Shown in pieces: positions 25,470 through 33,317 of a stretch of DNA of 64,000 bases. Source of the stretch: Pseudomonas sp. (GTDB lineage: Bacteria > Pseudomonadota > Gammaproteobacteria > Pseudomonadales > Pseudomonadaceae). Below the pieces are notes generated by a model. That model searched no databases. It was not told the origin of the DNA and was given only the letters and a program-made list of their open reading frames with translations. Position numbers and translations under genes: made by a program. The stretch lies in the NCBI RefSeq assembly GCF_002796985.1, contig NZ_PEKX01000022.1, forward strand, positions 62,001 through 126,000, written 5' to 3'. Positions within the stretch are counted from its first letter, which is position 1. Each line of letters begins with the position of its first letter.

Positions 25470-25868
25470 ATGACCACAGCCACTCCCTTCCTCATGTTCC
25501 AGGGAGGCGTCGCGCAGGCGGCGCTGGATTTGTATCTCGCCACCTTTCCCAACTCCCGCGTGGTGCACGTGGAGCGCTATGGCGCTGGTGAGCCGGGGCC
25601 GGAGGGGACGATCAAGGTGGCGCGGTTCGAGGTGTGCGGGCAGGCATTCCTGTGTTCGGACAGCCCGGTGAAGCATGACTTCGATTTCACGCCGTCCAGT
25701 TCGATCTTCGTGGAGTTCGAGTCGGGGGAGGTGCTGGAGCGGATTTTCGCGGTGCTGTCGGCGGGTGGGCGCGTGTATATGCCGTTGGGCGACTACGGCT
25801 TCAGCCCGCGCTTTGGCTGGGTGAGCGACAGGTTCGGGGTGTCGTGGCAGCTCAGTCTGGTGCGCTGA
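25470..25868 (+). CDS. PhnB-like VOC superfamily protein
   Basis: A 132-residue protein of the 3-dmu-9_3-mt / PhnB-like glyoxalase-fold family: FLMFQGGVAQAALDLYLATFPNSRV at the N-terminus, GTIKVARFEVCGQAFLCSDSP in the centre, and YGFSPRFGWVSDRFGVSWQL at the C-terminus are family marks. AGGAG lies 8 bp before the ATG. The family has mixed, mostly unproven functions. Base composition returns to the genome norm here. Confidence 0.85.
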   Translation: MTTATPFLMFQGGVAQAALDLYLATFPNSRVVHVERYGAGEPGPEGTIKVARFEVCGQAFLCSDSPVKHDFDFTPSSSIFVEFESGEVLERIFAVLSAGGRVYMPLGDYGFSPRFGWVSDRFGVSWQLSLVR

Positions 25869-25950
25869 GAGGCTACCTGCAGGAGCGCCCCATGGGCGCG
25901 GTCGCGGGCATGGCCCGCTCCTGCAACGGCTCCGTGGCTCGATAGCCTGT

Positions 25951-26021
25951 GTAGGGCGAAAAACGCCTGTGGCGTTATCCGCCGTCCTGGCGGATAACCC
26001 GTTCCGGGTTATGCGCCCTAC
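25951..26021. repeat. REP family B
   Basis: GTAGGGCGAAAAACGCC ... GTTATGCGCCCTAC, with GGCGTTATCCGCC / GGCGGATAACCCG inside. Confidence 0.75.
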
Positions 26022-26167
26022 GTGTCTGTCGGTGGGTTCCTGAGACGGCTTTCACCGGGTGAGGCAAATCCCTGACGGGCGCGGGTTTCTGCGCCGGTCA
26101 ATGCGGGAAGGGCCCTACACTGCGCCGGCGTTGCGGTCCTACAAGCCCTCTGCGTAGCGTTCCTGGC

Positions 26168-26341
26168 ACCACGCTTCGGCGTGGTCAGGTGTGGAAACCT
26201 GTTCAGAACTTACGAACGCCATAGCAGAGATGATTCCGCCCGAGACTGGGCGGAATCAGTTCTGGCTGTCTATGGCGGGCCGTGTGAGGCGGACTTCGGT
26301 CCGGCCGGTCTTCTTTCGTAAGTTCTCCGGTTTTCCACCCT
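26168..26341 (+). ncRNA. Candidate structured RNA upstream of the BRO-N gene (three-way junction)
   Basis: Hairpin ACCACGC-TTCG-GCGTGGT (26168-26185) is followed by a closing stem (GTGGAAACC with GGTTTTCCAC; GAACTTACGAA 26206-26216 with TTCGTAAGTTC 26315-26325). Inside are stem CGCCATAG/CTATGGCG (26217-26224 with 26270-26277) capped by GATTCCGCCC/GGGCGGAATC, and hairpin CGGAC-TTCG-GTCCG (26290-26303). Two UUCG loops and an 11-bp perfect closing helix argue for a selected RNA fold. Strand is chosen from the UUCG loops. It could be a phage C4-like antisense RNA or a leader. Confidence 0.5.
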
Positions 26342-26411
26342 TGCACGGTCCGCCTCCCTTATTTCGGATGTTTCGGGCGGCGGCTTCCTGTCTTGAGCAA
26401 GGAGCTACTGC

Positions 26412-26891
26412 ATGATGACGTCGATGTCCTTCCCGGCCGAACACGGCCTGAATACCCAATCCTTCGTGCGCTACAACCGCCAGTTGCGCGGCGTGCTGCT
26501 GGATCAGCAGCCGTGGTTCGTGCTGCGCGACCTGACGAAGCTGACCGCGAGCAATCGCGGGGTGGAGCTGGTGCGCAAGCTGGAGCCGGACCAGTCGCGC
26601 TGGGAGCGCCTGGCCGGCGCGGCAGAGGATGAGCTGCTGGTGAGCGAGAGCGGGGTGTATGCGCTGCTGTTGCTGCACCTGTACCACCCGGAGAACCGCA
26701 GCCTGCGGCAGTGGCTGAGCAACGAGGTGGTGCCGGCGCTGCGCGCGGCGCAGCAGGACAACGCGCTGTTGCCGCGTCACAAGTTCCGGGAGGTGCAGGG
26801 GCAGCACATTGCCTTGCTGGATTGGCAGGGGCGGTTGTGGGTGCGGTTTACCGATGCGGCGCGGTTGATGGAGCTGGATGGGCGTGGGTAG
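26412..26891 (+). CDS. BRO-N domain protein (phage antirepressor-like)
   Basis: A 159-residue protein with AAGGAG 7 bp before the ATG. The BRO N-terminal fold is indicated by QLRGVLLDQQPWFVLRDLTKL, ELLVSESGVYALLLLHLYHPENRSLRQWLSNEVVPALR, a pattern shared with phage antirepressors and baculovirus BRO proteins, which bind DNA. A short C-terminal region (HIALLDWQGRLWVRFTDAARLMEL) follows. No other phage genes are nearby, so it is a domesticated or stranded regulator. The structured region upstream may control it. Confidence 0.8.
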   Translation: MMTSMSFPAEHGLNTQSFVRYNRQLRGVLLDQQPWFVLRDLTKLTASNRGVELVRKLEPDQSRWERLAGAAEDELLVSESGVYALLLLHLYHPENRSLRQWLSNEVVPALRAAQQDNALLPRHKFREVQGQHIALLDWQGRLWVRFTDAARLMELDGRG

Positions 26892-26954
26892 GACTGGCCC
26901 GGCGTAGGTGCGGATTCATCCGCGATGGGTGGGCGGCGGTGCGAGGGTGGGGCT

Positions 26955-26978
26955 ATCGCGGACGGAGTCCGCTCCTAC
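26955..26978. repeat. REP family E (GTAGGAGCGGACTCCGTCC type)
   Basis: ATCGCGGACGGAGTCCGCTC followed by CTAC; the reverse complement lies at 34773-34796. A diverged copy (GTAGGTGCGGATTCATCCGC) starts near 26906. Confidence 0.65.
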
Positions 26979-27001
26979 GAGGTAGGCCGGAGTTGGGCTG
27001 G

Positions 27002-27036
27002 CCCTCACCCCAACCCTCTCCCAGAGGGAGAGGGGG
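27002..27036. repeat. REP family D
   Basis: CCCTCACCCCAACCCTCTCC CAGAGGGAGAGGG; lies just past the gbdR stop codon and may help end that transcript. Confidence 0.7.
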
Positions 27037-27078
27037 CTGTTCGGCGCAAGAGGGTGGCCGTGGGTACTCAGTGGTGTC

Positions 27079-28185
27079 TTAGAGCACCCGCACGCTGGCG
27101 AAGGTGGATTCGCCCTGGGCCTGGCTCAAGGCCGAGATGGCCGAGGAGTTGGGCATTAGGGCGAGGTCCTGCGGGATGGGCATGACCATGACGGGCTGGC
27201 CAATGGGCTGGCCCTGGCGCTCGTCGCGCGGGGGGATGCCGAAGTATTCGCGGTAGCACTTGGAGAAGTGCGGGGTGGAGACGAAGCCGCACACCGAGGC
27301 GACTTCGATGATCGACATCGAGGTCTGCTTGAGCAGCTGGCGCGCGCGGATCAGGCGCAGCTTGAGGTAGTAGCGCGACGGCGAGCAGTGCAGGTACTTC
27401 TGGAACAGGCGTTCGAGCTGGCGGCGCGAGACGCTGACGTAGACGGCCAGTTCGTCGAGGTCGATGGGCTCTTCGAGGTTGGCTTCCATCAGCGCGACGA
27501 TTTCCTGCAGCTTGGGCTGGTTGGTGCCGAGCATGTGCTTGAGCGGTACGCGCTGGTGGTCCTGCTCGTTGCGGATGCGCTCGTAGATGAACATCTCGGA
27601 GATCGCCGCCGAGAGTTCGCGGCCGTGCTCGCGGCCGATCAGGTGCAGCATCATGTCCATCGGCGCGGTGCCGCCGGAGGAGGTGAAGCGGTTGCGGTCG
27701 ATGGAGAACAGGCGGGTGCTCATGGCCACGCGGGGGAAGGCTTCCTGCATGGCGGCCAGGCATTCCCAGTGCACCGAGCAGTCGTAGCCATCGAGCAGGC
27801 CGGCGCGGGCCAGGGCCCAGCTGCCGGTGCATACGGCGCCGAGTTTGCGGCCGTGGCGTGCCTGGGCCTGGAGGAAGGTGACGTGTTCGCGGGTGACGCT
27901 GCGCTGGATGCCGACGCCGCCGACGACGATCAGCGTGTCCATCTGCGGGGCGCTGTCGCAGGCTGCGTCAGGGGTGATCTGCAGGCCGTCGCTGGCCCAC
28001 ACCTGGCGGCCGTCGAGGCTCAGGGTGTGCCAGCGGTAGAGTTCGCGTCCGGAGAGCTGGTTGGCCATGCGCAGCGGTTCCACCGCCGAGGCCAGGGAGA
28101 TCAGGGTGAAGTTGTCCAGCAGCAGGAAGCCGATGGACTGCGGAGCTCGGTTTTGCGGGGGAACTCCGGGGTTGAACGCGTTCAT
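27079..28185 (-). CDS. gbdR: GbdR, GlxA-type AraC regulator of glycine betaine catabolism
   Basis: A 368-residue regulator with an N-terminal DJ-1/GATase-like domain (QSIGFLLLDNFTLISLASAVEPLRMANQ; GAVCTGSWALARAGLLDGYDCSVHWE) and a C-terminal AraC HTH pair (IDLDELAVYVSVSRRQLERLFQKYL; MSIIEVASVCGFVSTPHFSKCYREYFGI). GbdR senses glycine betaine and dimethylglycine and activates betaine demethylation and choline uptake genes. It precedes sdaB on the minus strand, as in P. aeruginosa. The betaine produced by the carnitine operon would be its inducer. Confidence 0.93.
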   Translation of the reverse strand: MNAFNPGVPPQNRAPQSIGFLLLDNFTLISLASAVEPLRMANQLSGRELYRWHTLSLDGRQVWASDGLQITPDAACDSAPQMDTLIVVGGVGIQRSVTREHVTFLQAQARHGRKLGAVCTGSWALARAGLLDGYDCSVHWECLAAMQEAFPRVAMSTRLFSIDRNRFTSSGGTAPMDMMLHLIGREHGRELSAAISEMFIYERIRNEQDHQRVPLKHMLGTNQPKLQEIVALMEANLEEPIDLDELAVYVSVSRRQLERLFQKYLHCSPSRYYLKLRLIRARQLLKQTSMSIIEVASVCGFVSTPHFSKCYREYFGIPPRDERQGQPIGQPVMVMPIPQDLALMPNSSAISALSQAQGESTFASVRVL

Positions 28186-28567
28186 TCAGTCACCTCACGC
28201 TAGTCACAGTCGCCTCACGGGAGGCGTTTCTTATGCTTGTTGTTCTGTTCGGGAATCGGCCTCGGGGTTGGCCCGGGCTGTTCCTCTGTTCTCGCTGCCT
28301 ATGACAAGGCAATTGCCGTGCCTAGGTTGAATGGGCGTTCAACTAAAAAAGAAAACGGCATGGGAATGCCGCTTTTGCCGGCCCGGATTGCGACGCCTCG
28401 AAGGTCGCAAATACGCATGGATCGTGGCCTGGGGTTTTTGGTAGCACTCACCGGTCACGGGGTCGGTGGTGCTGTGCCCGGAACGGTAACGCCCCAGGTG
28501 TCGTCGGGACGGGCGTACCGCTTGCGCCATCAGGGGGCGCGCCGGGGCGGGCGTGGGCGATTGCGGG
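28186..28567. other. Gap between gbdR and sdaB
   Basis: About 380 bases: the gbdR promoter side on the left, a minus-strand terminator for sdaB at 28344-28372, and a small palindrome GTTGAA-N6-TTCAAC at 28326-28343. A 63-codon minus frame here has no ribosome site. Confidence 0.5.
28344..28372 (-). terminator. Terminator of sdaB
   Basis: On the minus strand CGGCAT-TCCC-ATGCCG is followed by TTTTCTTTTTTT. It lies about 200 bp past the sdaB stop. Confidence 0.7.
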
Positions 28568-29944
28568 TCAGCACTCGATGATGCTGACGGCCAGGCCGCC
28601 GCGCGAGGTTTCCTTGTACTTGTCGTGCATGTCGGCGCCGGTGTTGCGCATGGTGCGGATCACCTGGTCGAGGCTGATGAAGTGCTGGCCGTCGCCGCGC
28701 AGGGCCATCTGTGCGGCGTTGATGGCCTTCACCGCGGCGATGGCGTTGCGCTCGATGCAGGGCACCTGGACGAGGCCGCCGACCGGGTCGCAGGTCAGCC
28801 CGAGGTTGTGTTCCAGGCCGATCTCGGCGGCGTTTTCCACCTGTTCGGGGGAGGCGCCGAGCACTTCGGCGAGGCCCGCCGCGGCCATGGCGCAGGCGGA
28901 GCCGACCTCGCCCTGGCAGCCGACTTCGGCGCCGGAGATGGAGGCGTTCTTCTTGCACAGGATGCCGACGGCGGCGGCAGCGAGCAGGTAGTTGGTGACG
29001 TCGTCGTCGCTGGCTTCGGGGTTGAAGCGCATGTAGTAGTGCAGCACCGCCGGGATGATGCCGGCCGCGCCGTTGGTGGGCGCGGTGACCATGCGCCCGC
29101 CGGCGGCGTTTTCCTCGTTCACCGCGAGGGCGAAGAGGTTGACCCATTCCATGGCGGAGAGCGTCGAGCCGATGACGTTGGGCTTGCCGATTTCCTGCAG
29201 GTTGCGGTGCAGGCGTGCGGCGCGGCGCTGCACGTTGAGGCCGCCGGGGAGGATGCCTTCGTGGCGCAGGCCGTTGTCGACGCAGTCGCGCATGGCCTGC
29301 CAGATGGTCTTGAGGCCTTCGCGGATGTCGGTTTCGCTGCGCCACATGCGCTCGTTGGCCATCATCAGCTCGGACACGCGCAGGTTGTGGCGGCGGCAGA
29401 GCATGAGCAGTTCGGCGGCGCTGGCGAAGTCGTAGGGCAGCACGCTGTTGTCGGTGTCGAGGCTGCCGGAGGCGGCCTGTTCCTCGTCGACCACGAAACC
29501 GCCGCCGATGGAGTAGTAGGTGTCGCTGTGCAGCACGTGGTCGCCTTCGATGGCGGTCAGGCGCATGGCGTTGGGGTGGTAGGGCAGGTTCTCTTCGAGC
29601 AGGCGCATGTCGCGAATCCAGTCGAAGGGGATCGCACGGCTGCCGGCCAGCAGCAGTTCGCCGCTGCTGCGCAGTTGCGCCATGCGCGGTTCGATCTGGC
29701 TCGGGTCGATGCGGTCCGGCCATTCGCCCATCAGGCCCATGATGACGGCACGGTCGGTGCCGTGGCCTACGCCGGTGGCGGACAGCGAGCCGTACAGGCG
29801 CACTTCCACGCGGCTGGTGCGTTCGAGCATCTGCCGTTCACGCAGGGCGCCGACGAACAGCGCAGCGGCGCGCATGGGGCCGACCGTGTGCGAACTGGAA
29901 GGGCCGATACCGATCTTGAACAGGTCGAACACACTGATTGCCAT
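28568..29944 (-). CDS. sdaB: SdaB, iron-sulfur L-serine ammonia-lyase
   Basis: A 458-residue single-chain L-serine dehydratase, from the ATG at 29944 (MAISVFDLFKIGIGPSSSHTVGPMRAA, the beta-domain signature). The alpha domain has GGRMVTAPTNGAAGIIPAVLHYY and the cluster-binding cysteines in CKKNASISGAEVGCQGEVGSACAMAAAGL and the LTCDPVGGLVQVPCIERN region. It deaminates serine to pyruvate, the last step of betaine-derived carbon flow (betaine, sarcosine, glycine, serine, pyruvate), which explains its place next to gbdR. Confidence 0.93.
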   Translation of the reverse strand: MAISVFDLFKIGIGPSSSHTVGPMRAAALFVGALRERQMLERTSRVEVRLYGSLSATGVGHGTDRAVIMGLMGEWPDRIDPSQIEPRMAQLRSSGELLLAGSRAIPFDWIRDMRLLEENLPYHPNAMRLTAIEGDHVLHSDTYYSIGGGFVVDEEQAASGSLDTDNSVLPYDFASAAELLMLCRRHNLRVSELMMANERMWRSETDIREGLKTIWQAMRDCVDNGLRHEGILPGGLNVQRRAARLHRNLQEIGKPNVIGSTLSAMEWVNLFALAVNEENAAGGRMVTAPTNGAAGIIPAVLHYYMRFNPEASDDDVTNYLLAAAAVGILCKKNASISGAEVGCQGEVGSACAMAAAGLAEVLGASPEQVENAAEIGLEHNLGLTCDPVGGLVQVPCIERNAIAAVKAINAAQMALRGDGQHFISLDQVIRTMRNTGADMHDKYKETSRGGLAVSIIEC

Positions 29945-30292
29945 GCCGGACTCCGGGCGAGCTGCACATCCATGAGGGGGCATCTCTTGAAGGGATGAGC
30001 AGGCACGTCCCGGTGCCCGCGATGCGAGGCCATGATCGGCCCAAGTCCGGCTCAGGCTGCGTCCATCGACGACGCGGCCGTATCCATTAACGCCGCCTGC
30101 GCACCCTGCCGGTGCAGGCCGTGAGGCCGCGTGTTCCGGGGCCGACGAAAGCTTGCCTCATTACGACATGGGCACGGCGAACCACGACCGGTCGATAGGC
30201 GCGGGCAGGCGCGCTGTTCCATGATCCGCCACCGACGAACGGCCACGTTCGCCCGTATCCACCCCCATTCTCCGCAGTCAGAGGCTGGTCTC
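29945..30292. promoter_or_regulatory. Divergent sdaB / binding-protein control region
   Basis: A 348-bp gap between divergent genes. CGAC occurs at 30143, 30164 and 30185 (exact 21-bp period: GCCGAC, TACGAC, CACGAC). TACGACATGG is also found in the array upstream of cbcX (31281-31290). A GbdR operator is the natural reading but is inferred. Confidence 0.4.
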
Positions 30293-31237
30293 ATGAAGAG
30301 TCTTGTGTCGTCGCTGTTGGCGTTATCCGTGGTACTTCCGGGCGCCGTTCGCGCCGCCGAACCCGAACCTGAATCCTGCTCCTTGGTGCGTTTCGCCGAT
30401 GTCGGCTGGACCGACATCACCGTGACTACCGCCGTCACCCGCCTGGTGCTCAGCCACCAGGGCTACCGTACGCAGGTGGTGCGGTTGTCCGTGCCGGACA
30501 CTTACAAGGCGATGGCGGAGAAGAAGATCGACGTGTTCCTCGGCAACTGGATGCCGAGCATGGCGAACGACCTCAAGCCTTTCGCCGACAAGGGCCAGGT
30601 GGAAACCGTGGGCGCCAACCTCGAAGGCGCCAAGTACACCCTGGCGGTGCCGCGCTATGCCTATGAGGCGGGCCTGAAGACTTTTGCCGATATCGCAAAA
30701 TTCAGGGAGCAGCTGGGCGGGCGGCTCTACGGCATCGAACCGGGCAACGACGGCAACCAGCTGATCCAGAAGATGATCAACGAGAAGGCCTTCGGCCTGG
30801 GCGACTTCAAACTGGTGGAGTCCAGCGAGGCCGACATGCTGGCCTACGTCAAGCGAGCCGGGGCCTTGAAGCAGCCCATCGTGTTCCTGGGCTGGGAGCC
30901 GCACCCGATGAATACCCGCATCCAGATGAACTATCTGGAAGGAGGGGATTCCTACTTCGGTCCGAACTATGGCGGTGCGACGGTCTTCACTAACGTCAGA
31001 GCAGGCTATCTTCAGGAGTGCCCCAATGTGGCGCGGCTGCTGAAGAACCTGAAATTCGACCTGGCGATGGAGAACCAGCTGATGGATGCGGTGCTCAACG
31101 AGCGCCGCAACCCTCGCCAGGCCGCCAAGAGTTGGCTGAAGGCCAACCCGCAGGTTCAGGACAGCTGGTTGCAGGGTGTCGCGCCGCTGGCTTCGGTGCC
31201 GTCGCCAGGGGGCCAGAAAACCGCCGCCAAGGAGTGA
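30293..31237 (+). CDS. Choline/betaine-type periplasmic binding protein, first tandem copy
   Basis: A 314-residue OpuAC-like binding protein with signal peptide MKSLVSSLLALSVVLPGAVRA. The aromatic-box tryptophans occur in VGWTDITV, FLGNWMPSM and FLGWEPHPM, and IEPGNDGN is the loop typical of ChoX/CbcX proteins. It shares long identical blocks with the next gene (for example GWTDITVTTA, SMAND, FADIAK, LVESSEA) and is clearly its paralogue. P. aeruginosa has only one such gene, cbcX, at this place. Its ligand may be choline, betaine or another trimethylammonium compound. Confidence 0.85.
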   Translation: MKSLVSSLLALSVVLPGAVRAAEPEPESCSLVRFADVGWTDITVTTAVTRLVLSHQGYRTQVVRLSVPDTYKAMAEKKIDVFLGNWMPSMANDLKPFADKGQVETVGANLEGAKYTLAVPRYAYEAGLKTFADIAKFREQLGGRLYGIEPGNDGNQLIQKMINEKAFGLGDFKLVESSEADMLAYVKRAGALKQPIVFLGWEPHPMNTRIQMNYLEGGDSYFGPNYGGATVFTNVRAGYLQECPNVARLLKNLKFDLAMENQLMDAVLNERRNPRQAAKSWLKANPQVQDSWLQGVAPLASVPSPGGQKTAAKE

Positions 31238-31274
31238 TCCGGGCCTGTGGAAGTCGCTGGAACCGGGCCTTTCG

Positions 31275-31327
31275 ACTGGATACGACATGGCTGGTACTGA
31301 ATGCGACTTCGCCTGCACTGGATGCGA
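31275..31327. promoter_or_regulatory. Triple direct repeat ACTGRATRCGAC upstream of cbcX
   Basis: ACTGGATACGAC (31275), ACTGAATGCGAC (31296) and ACTGGATGCGAC (31316), spaced 21 and 20 bp, in the gap before the second binding-protein gene. The pattern suits tandem binding of an AraC-type activator, most likely GbdR. Confidence 0.5.
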
Positions 31328-31476
31328 CCCACCCGGTAGGCGACGAAATTTTCCTGTTCCATGATCGTTTACGAAATGACAACAAAAGGGCCCGTCCCCC
31401 AGGCCCCAACCATAATTCGACCGCCGCGCCCCACTGTGGGCAGCGCCGGCGCCCCACCCCGCAGAGGAGTACGCTC

Positions 31477-32418
31477 ATGAAAGGTTGCAAGTCTTTGCTG
31501 CTGGCTGCTGTGTCCGTTTGCGCACCGCTGGCGGTTCAGGCCGCTGAACCTGAGTCGTGCGGCACGGTTCGCTTCTCCGACGTCGGCTGGACCGACATCA
31601 CCGTGACCACCGCTACTACCCGTCAGGTGCTCGAGTCGCTTGGCTACACCACCAAGGTGACCATGCTGTCCGTGCCGGTGACCTACAAGTCGCTGGCGAA
31701 CAAGGATCTGGACGTCTTCCTCGGCAACTGGATGCCGAGCATGGCCAACGACATCAAGCCCTACGCCGACAACGGTTCGGTGGAGACGGTGAAAGCCAAC
31801 CTCGAGGGCGCCAAGTACACCCTGGCCGTCACCCAGGCCGCTTACGACGGCGGGCTGAAATCCTTCGCCGACATCGCCAAGTACGCCGACAAGCTGGGCA
31901 ACAAGATCTACGGCATCGAGCCGGGCAACGACGGCAACCGCCTGGTCCAGGGCATGCTCGACAAGAACCAGTTCGACCTGGGCAAGTTCAAGCTGGTGGA
32001 GTCCAGCGAGGCCGGCATGCTCTCGCAGGTCGGGCGCGCCGACCGCCGCAACCAGTGGATCGTGTTCCTGGGCTGGGAACCGCACCCGATGAACACCCGC
32101 TTCAAGATGAAGTACCTCGAAGGCGGGGATGACGTGTTCGGCCCCAACTACGGCGGCGCGACCATCTACACCAACGTGCGCAAGGGGTACGTCCAGGAGT
32201 GCTCGAACGTCGGCAAGCTGCTGACCAACCTGACCTTCACCCTGGAAATGGAAAACAAACTCATGGATGCCGTGCTCAACGGGGGCAAGAAGCCCGAAGA
32301 CGCGGCCAAAGCCTGGTTGAAGGACCATCCGGAACTGCTCGACGCCTGGCTCGCCGGCGTGACCACCCGTGACGGCAAACCGGCCTTGGCGGCAGCCAAG
32401 GTGGCGTTCTCGAAATAA
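31477..32418 (+). CDS. cbcX: CbcX-type choline-binding protein
   Basis: A 313-residue periplasmic binding protein, GAGGAG about 9 bp before the ATG; signal peptide MKGCKSLLLAAVSVCAPLAVQA. Tryptophans in VGWTDITVTTA, FLGNWMPSMAND and FLGWEPHPMNTRF form the cation-binding box. It lies directly upstream of permease and ATPase genes, in the order cbcX-cbcW-cbcV known from P. aeruginosa, where CbcX delivers choline. I assign the name to this copy because it adjoins cbcW; the upstream paralogue could equally be the orthologue. Confidence 0.88.
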   Translation: MKGCKSLLLAAVSVCAPLAVQAAEPESCGTVRFSDVGWTDITVTTATTRQVLESLGYTTKVTMLSVPVTYKSLANKDLDVFLGNWMPSMANDIKPYADNGSVETVKANLEGAKYTLAVTQAAYDGGLKSFADIAKYADKLGNKIYGIEPGNDGNRLVQGMLDKNQFDLGKFKLVESSEAGMLSQVGRADRRNQWIVFLGWEPHPMNTRFKMKYLEGGDDVFGPNYGGATIYTNVRKGYVQECSNVGKLLTNLTFTLEMENKLMDAVLNGGKKPEDAAKAWLKDHPELLDAWLAGVTTRDGKPALAAAKVAFSK

Positions 32419-32472
32419 GAGCCGAAGTAATTGCCGTTGGCCGATTCCTCAAGCTTCTGATGGGCCCGCATT

Positions 32473-33312
32473 ATGTTTCTGACTGACCACAAGCTACCGC
32501 TGGGCGAGCATATCGCCGCCTTCGTCGACTGGCTCACGCAACATGGCGCGTCGGTGTTCGACAAGATTTCCGACACCCTCGAGTTTCTCATCCACGGCGT
32601 CACCAACAGCCTGCTCTGGTTCCACCCGCTGGCGCTGATCGCGCTGATGGTCTTCCTGGTGTTCTACATCCAGCGCAGCTGGGGGCTCGCCGTTTTTGCC
32701 CTGGCTTCGCTGCTGCTGATCCTCAACCTGGGGTACTGGCAGGAAACCATGGAGACCCTGGCGCAGGTGATCTTCGCCACGGTGGTGTGTATTGCCGTCG
32801 GGGTGCCGCTGGGCATCCTGGCGGCGCACAAACCCTGGTTCTACACCGGGCTCAGGCCGCTGCTGGACTTGATGCAGACGGTGCCCACCTTCGTTTACCT
32901 GATCCCCACCCTGACCCTGTTCGGCCTGGGTGTGGTTCCGGGTCTGATCTCCACGGTGATCTTCGCCATCGCCGCGCCCATCCGCCTGACCTGCCTGGGT
33001 ATCCAGGACGTGCCGGCGGAACTGATGGACGCCGGCAAGGCCTTCGGCTGCTCGCGCTGGCAACTGCTGACGCGCATCGAGCTGCCGCACGCCATGCCGA
33101 GCATCGGCGCGGGTATCACCCAATGCATCATGTTGTCGCTGTCGATGGTGGTTATCGCCGCGCTGGTGGGTGCGGATGGCCTCGGCAAGCCGGTGGTCAA
33201 CGCGCTCAACACTGCGGACATTTCCCTCGGCTTCGAGGCCGGTCTGGCCATCGTCCTGCTCGCCATCCTGCTCGACCGGGTGTGCAAGCAACGTTCGCTG
33301 CGGGGGAGGTAA
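32473..33312 (+). CDS. cbcW: CbcW, quaternary-amine ABC transporter permease
   Basis: A 279-residue MetI-like inner-membrane permease. About six hydrophobic segments follow an amphipathic N-terminal region; the EAA-type loop that contacts the ATPase is seen at QDVPAELMDAGKAFGCSRWQLLTRIELPHAMPSI. It forms the transport channel for choline, betaine and, through CaiX, carnitine. It ends 5 bp before cbcV. Confidence 0.92.
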   Translation: MFLTDHKLPLGEHIAAFVDWLTQHGASVFDKISDTLEFLIHGVTNSLLWFHPLALIALMVFLVFYIQRSWGLAVFALASLLLILNLGYWQETMETLAQVIFATVVCIAVGVPLGILAAHKPWFYTGLRPLLDLMQTVPTFVYLIPTLTLFGLGVVPGLISTVIFAIAAPIRLTCLGIQDVPAELMDAGKAFGCSRWQLLTRIELPHAMPSIGAGITQCIMLSLSMVVIAALVGADGLGKPVVNALNTADISLGFEAGLAIVLLAILLDRVCKQRSLRGR

Positions 33313-33317
33313 GCACT

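Larger units (their letters stand above)
25869..26411. other. Gap with a family B repeat and a structured RNA-like region
   Basis: About 540 bases: a family B repeat (25951-26021), then the branched inverted-repeat region at 26168-26341 just upstream of the BRO-N gene. No protein gene is supported. Confidence 0.6.

Noticed and set aside
26191..26415. 74-codon ORF across the structured region before the BRO-N gene
   Set aside because: Runs through the inverted repeats, has no ribosome site, and overlaps the BRO-N start region; the stems are better explained as RNA structure.
26412..26891. BRO-N gene as evidence of a prophage
   Set aside because: No integrase, structural, lysis or replication gene, and no attachment-site repeat is visible within several kb.
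28339..28530. 63-codon minus-strand ORF between sdaB and gbdR
   Set aside because: No ribosome site before its ATG, strongly arginine-rich translation, and its end runs through the sdaB terminator stem and T-tract.
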